This document shows positions 61,225-64,000 of a DNA stretch of 64,000 nucleotides, piece after piece. Origin of the DNA: Virgibacillus_F flavescens (GTDB taxonomy: Bacteria > Bacillota > Bacilli > Bacillales > Amphibacillaceae); assembly GCF_050574275.1 (NCBI RefSeq), contig NZ_CP192260.1:1240001-1304000 (forward strand), in the 5' to 3' direction. Position 1 is the first letter of the stretch; each line of letters opens with the position of its first letter. The notes below the pieces were generated by a model. The model saw nothing but the letters and a program-made list of their open reading frames with translations. It was not told the origin of the DNA and made no database searches. The position numbers and the translations under genes were made by a program.

Positions 61225-61305
61225 ATAGGTGCTATTGTGTCATAATATGGTAAAAGGGGAGGGGACTCTATAAAGGTTTATAAATAAGATAGGGGGAAAA
61301 TATTC

Positions 61306-64000
61306 ATGTACAAGTTTCGGAGGATTTTTTCGGTTGTCTTGATTGCTTTCTTAATTCTGTCAAACGGGACATTTGCTTTTGCAAATACAAACTCAAATGC
61401 GAGCTCGGTTGATGTAAGTAAATTAAGTAAAACAAGCCAGCTGGACAAGCTTAAGAAGATTGAAGACCCTGCTTTGGATGCTAACTTTAAAGATAGCGAT
61501 AAAGTACGAGTAATTGTTGAATTAGATGGAGAAACACCTTTGCAATACGCAAATGATAAAGGTGTTATGTACAAACAACTTGATAAGGCAACTAAAGACT
61601 CGCTAACTAGTAAAGTTGAAAAACAGCAAAAGGCTGCAAAAAATGCAATTTCATCAAACGGTGTTGACATAAATTATAATTACGACTATACAGTTTCATT
61701 TAATGGATTTAGCGGGGAAGTTAAATTCGGAGAAATTGAAAAAATTGAAGCTGTAGCAAATGTGAAAAATGTATACTTAGCAAATGAATATAATCGTCCT
61801 GTAATCGAGCCTAATATGGATACTAGTCATGATTATATCCAATCTCGCAGCACGTGGGCGGATGAAAACTTGAAAGGTGAAGGAATGGTAGTAGCGGTAA
61901 TTGATACTGGCGTTGACCCTTCCCATAGAGATTTTGTATTAAGTGAAGGCACAGAAGAAGAACTGACGAAAGAAGAGGTTGGTACGGTCGTAGATGAAAG
62001 TGAACTAAAAGGGAAATATTACACAGAGAAAGTACCTTTTGGCTATAATTATTATGACCAAAATAATACAATTCTTGATCTTGGACCGGCGGCTTCCATG
62101 CACGGTATGCACGTTGCTGGTACAGTAGCTGCAAATGGCGATACAGATAATGGCGGAATCAAGGGGGTTGCTCCTGAAGCACAAGTACTAGGTATGAAGG
62201 TATTTAGTAATGACCCTAATTTCCCTTCTACATGGTCAGATGTATATTTAGCTGCAATTGATGATGCAATTGCTTTAGGATCAGATGTACTTAATATGAG
62301 TCTTGGGTCTACTGCATCATTCTATGATGCTAATAGCCCAGAAGATCTAGCGATTACTAGAGCGGTAGAGAATGGAATCGTTGCTTCTGTTTCTGCAGGT
62401 AACTCTGGTCATATAGGTTATGGATGGGACAATCCATTTTACAAAAACCCTGATATTGGCGTAGTAGGAGCTCCAGGATTGAATCCTGATTCTATCTCTG
62501 TTGCTGCTTCCGGAAATACTGCTTATTTATATCAACACCAAATCTCAGTTGGAGATTTTGAAGGAACTGGTTATGGTATTGATGATTGGACAGATTTAGC
62601 TGCTTCTCAAGACCTTGAGGTAGTAAGCTTATCTCAATTAAAAGGTGTGGAAGAAGTTGAAGGTGAATCATGTAAAGCATGTGGTACTGCTGAAGAGTTT
62701 GCTAGTGTTGACGTTGAAGGTAAGGTTGTTTTAGTGAAACGTGGAGATCTAGCATTTATCGATAAGACAAATAATGCTGCAGATGCAGGAGCTATTGGCA
62801 TTATTGTTTACGATCATGGTTTATCACAATTCTATGAAGATCAAGGTGGATGGGCAATTCCGTTTACGATGTTAAAAGCGGACAAAGGTGCAGCACTTGA
62901 AGATGTGTTAGCTTCAGGTCCGATGGAATTGAATATTTCAAAAATCAATTCAAAAGAATCACCTGAAATGGGAAGAATGACTGAATTTACATCTTGGGGT
63001 ACGACGCCAAGCTTAGAAATTAAGCCGGAAATCACTGCTCCTGGTGGAAATATTTATTCAACGCTAAATGATGATAAGTATGGTGTAATGAGTGGAACGT
63101 CAATGGCAGCACCACATGTTGCTGGTGGTTCGGCACTTGTTCAACAATACTTACAAAGAGATGATAGATTTAAAGATTTATCAAATGAAGAACGTACACG
63201 CTTGGCGAAAGTGTTGTTAATGAATACAGCTGATATTATTCAGGATCTAAATGATCAGCCGTTCTCACCACGTCGTCAAGGTTCAGGTATGATGCAATTG
63301 CTGAATGCAGTTCGCACGCCTGTAACGGTTGTAGAATCTTCTTCCAATGAAGCGAAAGTAGAATTAAAAGATTTTCAATCGAAAACATTTGATATGACGT
63401 TTACTGCTGACAATATTTCAACAGAAGACGTTACGTACAAGGTAGATACGAGTGTATTAGCAGATACATTACAAAAAACTGCTGCTGATCTAGAATATAA
63501 CGCGTTAATCGCAGGTGATATGAAAGACGTAAATATCGATTCGCCTGAGACGATTACTGTACCGGCAGGAGAGTCAGTTGATTTCACGGTAACAGTGGGC
63601 TTAACAAATGCTAAAATTCCAGGTCTTGATGCAGATGGTAATCCAACTACATTTGACCTAAGAGAAAATATCTTTGTTGAAGGATATGTTAAATTAATTC
63701 CTGAAGATGCTACAGTTGCTAGTCTTTCTGTACCATACGTTGGATTCTATGGTGACTGGGATGAGCCTAGAGTACTTGATGGAATTCAGGATTTAGGCGA
63801 AGAAAGATTTTACAACTTCGATGACTTATTTGGTCCTGGTGTAGGACATGATATGTTATATGGAGATGAAGGTTACTTTGTTACCCCAGTTGAAGTAGAC
63901 GGTAAGAAGTATTATCCAGTTTCACCAAACGGTGATGGATTTTATGATACGGTTTATCCGCTGCCAGCATTTATGCGAAACGCAGAAGAAATGCAATTCA
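61306..64000 (+). CDS. Secreted S8 (subtilisin-like) serine protease, Vpr/lactocepin type, cut by the window edge
   Basis: The frame is open from ATG 61306 to the last base, so at least 898 residues are encoded. A signal peptide (FSVVLIAFLILSNGTFAFA, cleavage near 25) and an inhibitor_I9 propeptide (RVIVELDGETPL) are followed by the protease domain with Asp in AVIDTGVD (residue 200), His in HGMHVAGT (266) and Ser in SGTSMAAPH (599). A PA domain is inserted at about 440-560 (GKVVLVKRGDLAFIDKTNNAADAGAIGIIVYDH). After the protease comes an Fn3-like domain as in C5a peptidase/lactocepin. It degrades external proteins and could feed the peptide transporters. AGGGGGAAAA precedes the start. Confidence 0.92.
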   Translation, partial: MYKFRRIFSVVLIAFLILSNGTFAFANTNSNASSVDVSKLSKTSQLDKLKKIEDPALDANFKDSDKVRVIVELDGETPLQYANDKGVMYKQLDKATKDSLTSKVEKQQKAAKNAISSNGVDINYNYDYTVSFNGFSGEVKFGEIEKIEAVANVKNVYLANEYNRPVIEPNMDTSHDYIQSRSTWADENLKGEGMVVAVIDTGVDPSHRDFVLSEGTEEELTKEEVGTVVDESELKGKYYTEKVPFGYNYYDQNNTILDLGPAASMHGMHVAGTVAANGDTDNGGIKGVAPEAQVLGMKVFSNDPNFPSTWSDVYLAAIDDAIALGSDVLNMSLGSTASFYDANSPEDLAITRAVENGIVASVSAGNSGHIGYGWDNPFYKNPDIGVVGAPGLNPDSISVAASGNTAYLYQHQISVGDFEGTGYGIDDWTDLAASQDLEVVSLSQLKGVEEVEGESCKACGTAEEFASVDVEGKVVLVKRGDLAFIDKTNNAADAGAIGIIVYDHGLSQFYEDQGGWAIPFTMLKADKGAALEDVLASGPMELNISKINSKESPEMGRMTEFTSWGTTPSLEIKPEITAPGGNIYSTLNDDKYGVMSGTSMAAPHVAGGSALVQQYLQRDDRFKDLSNEERTRLAKVLLMNTADIIQDLNDQPFSPRRQGSGMMQLLNAVRTPVTVVESSSNEAKVELKDFQSKTFDMTFTADNISTEDVTYKVDTSVLADTLQKTAADLEYNALIAGDMKDVNIDSPETITVPAGESVDFTVTVGLTNAKIPGLDADGNPTTFDLRENIFVEGYVKLIPEDATVASLSVPYVGFYGDWDEPRVLDGIQDLGEERFYNFDDLFGPGVGHDMLYGDEGYFVTPVEVDGKKYYPVSPNGDGFYDTVYPLPAFMRNAEEMQF

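Overview
The window is a chromosomal stretch from a low-GC Gram-positive bacterium of the family Bacillaceae. The evidence is strong AGGAGG-type ribosome binding sites, frequent TTG and GTG starts, a complete wall teichoic acid (WTA) gene set of Bacillus type (tagO, tagA, tagB, tagD, tagG, tagH and TagF-like polymerases), the ywrD-ywrB-ywrA gene order known from Bacillus subtilis, and the DUF1659-DUF2922-YvrJ trio. The genus cannot be fixed from sequence alone; an Oceanobacillus/Virgibacillus-like organism is a guess. No tRNA, rRNA, transposase, prophage or CRISPR array was seen.

Layout. 0.1-3.7 kb: a membrane-anchored Pro/Glu-rich protein, an acyltransferase-3 protein and an APC permease. 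3.8-30 kb: a cell-envelope region. It holds tagB-tagD, two O-antigen-ligase-like proteins, a large SH3-repeat glucosaminidase, four proteins carrying five CDP-glycerol glycerophosphotransferase domains (one is a tandem fusion), a TarS/TarP-like glycosyltransferase, the tagGH exporter, a glycerophosphodiesterase, a MurJ-family flippase, a group 4 glycosyltransferase, tagO, an LCP ligase with a structured leader, and tagA. Together these can start a WTA chain on undecaprenyl phosphate (TagO, TagA), prime and polymerise it (TagD, TagB, TagF-like), decorate it (GT2), export it (TagGH) and attach it to peptidoglycan (LCP). 30-34 kb: a NERD-domain gene broken by an in-frame stop, an Nramp-related transporter and small membrane proteins. 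34.6-47 kb: two complete peptide ABC transporter operons driven by duplicated promoter regions, with an Lrp/AsnC regulator between them. 47-50 kb: ywrD-like gamma-glutamyltransferase and a split chromate transporter. 50.8-56.3 kb: an aminobenzoyl-glutamate utilisation operon (M20 amidohydrolase, abgA, regulator, abgT). 56.8-60.4 kb: small conserved genes, an orphan AbrB/MazE-like protein, an alpha/beta hydrolase and an intact NERD-domain gene. 61.3 kb to the end: a large secreted S8 protease cut by the window edge.

The most striking signal is non-coding. Six intergenic arrays (21.3, 29.9, 31.2, 40.0, 50.3 and 56.3 kb) consist of units of exactly 21 bp, each with a conserved GTGCGCGA-like core and about 12 variable bases, 77 units in all, with almost no indels. 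Two arrays have a forward and an inverted block around a conserved centre, and they flank the abg operon as diverged direct copies. Two others converge on the broken NERD gene. A seventh array (60.5-61.0 kb) beside the second NERD gene has the same 21-bp period but an unrelated core, GTCTCCCGAG. Several arrays lie between a stop codon and a terminator. They are GC-rich islands in an AT-rich background and produce long spurious ORFs in all frames. Four palindromic, MITE-like interspersed elements (22.4, 34.2, 44.8 and 47.1 kb) form a second, separate repeat family; one sits inside a peptide transporter operon.
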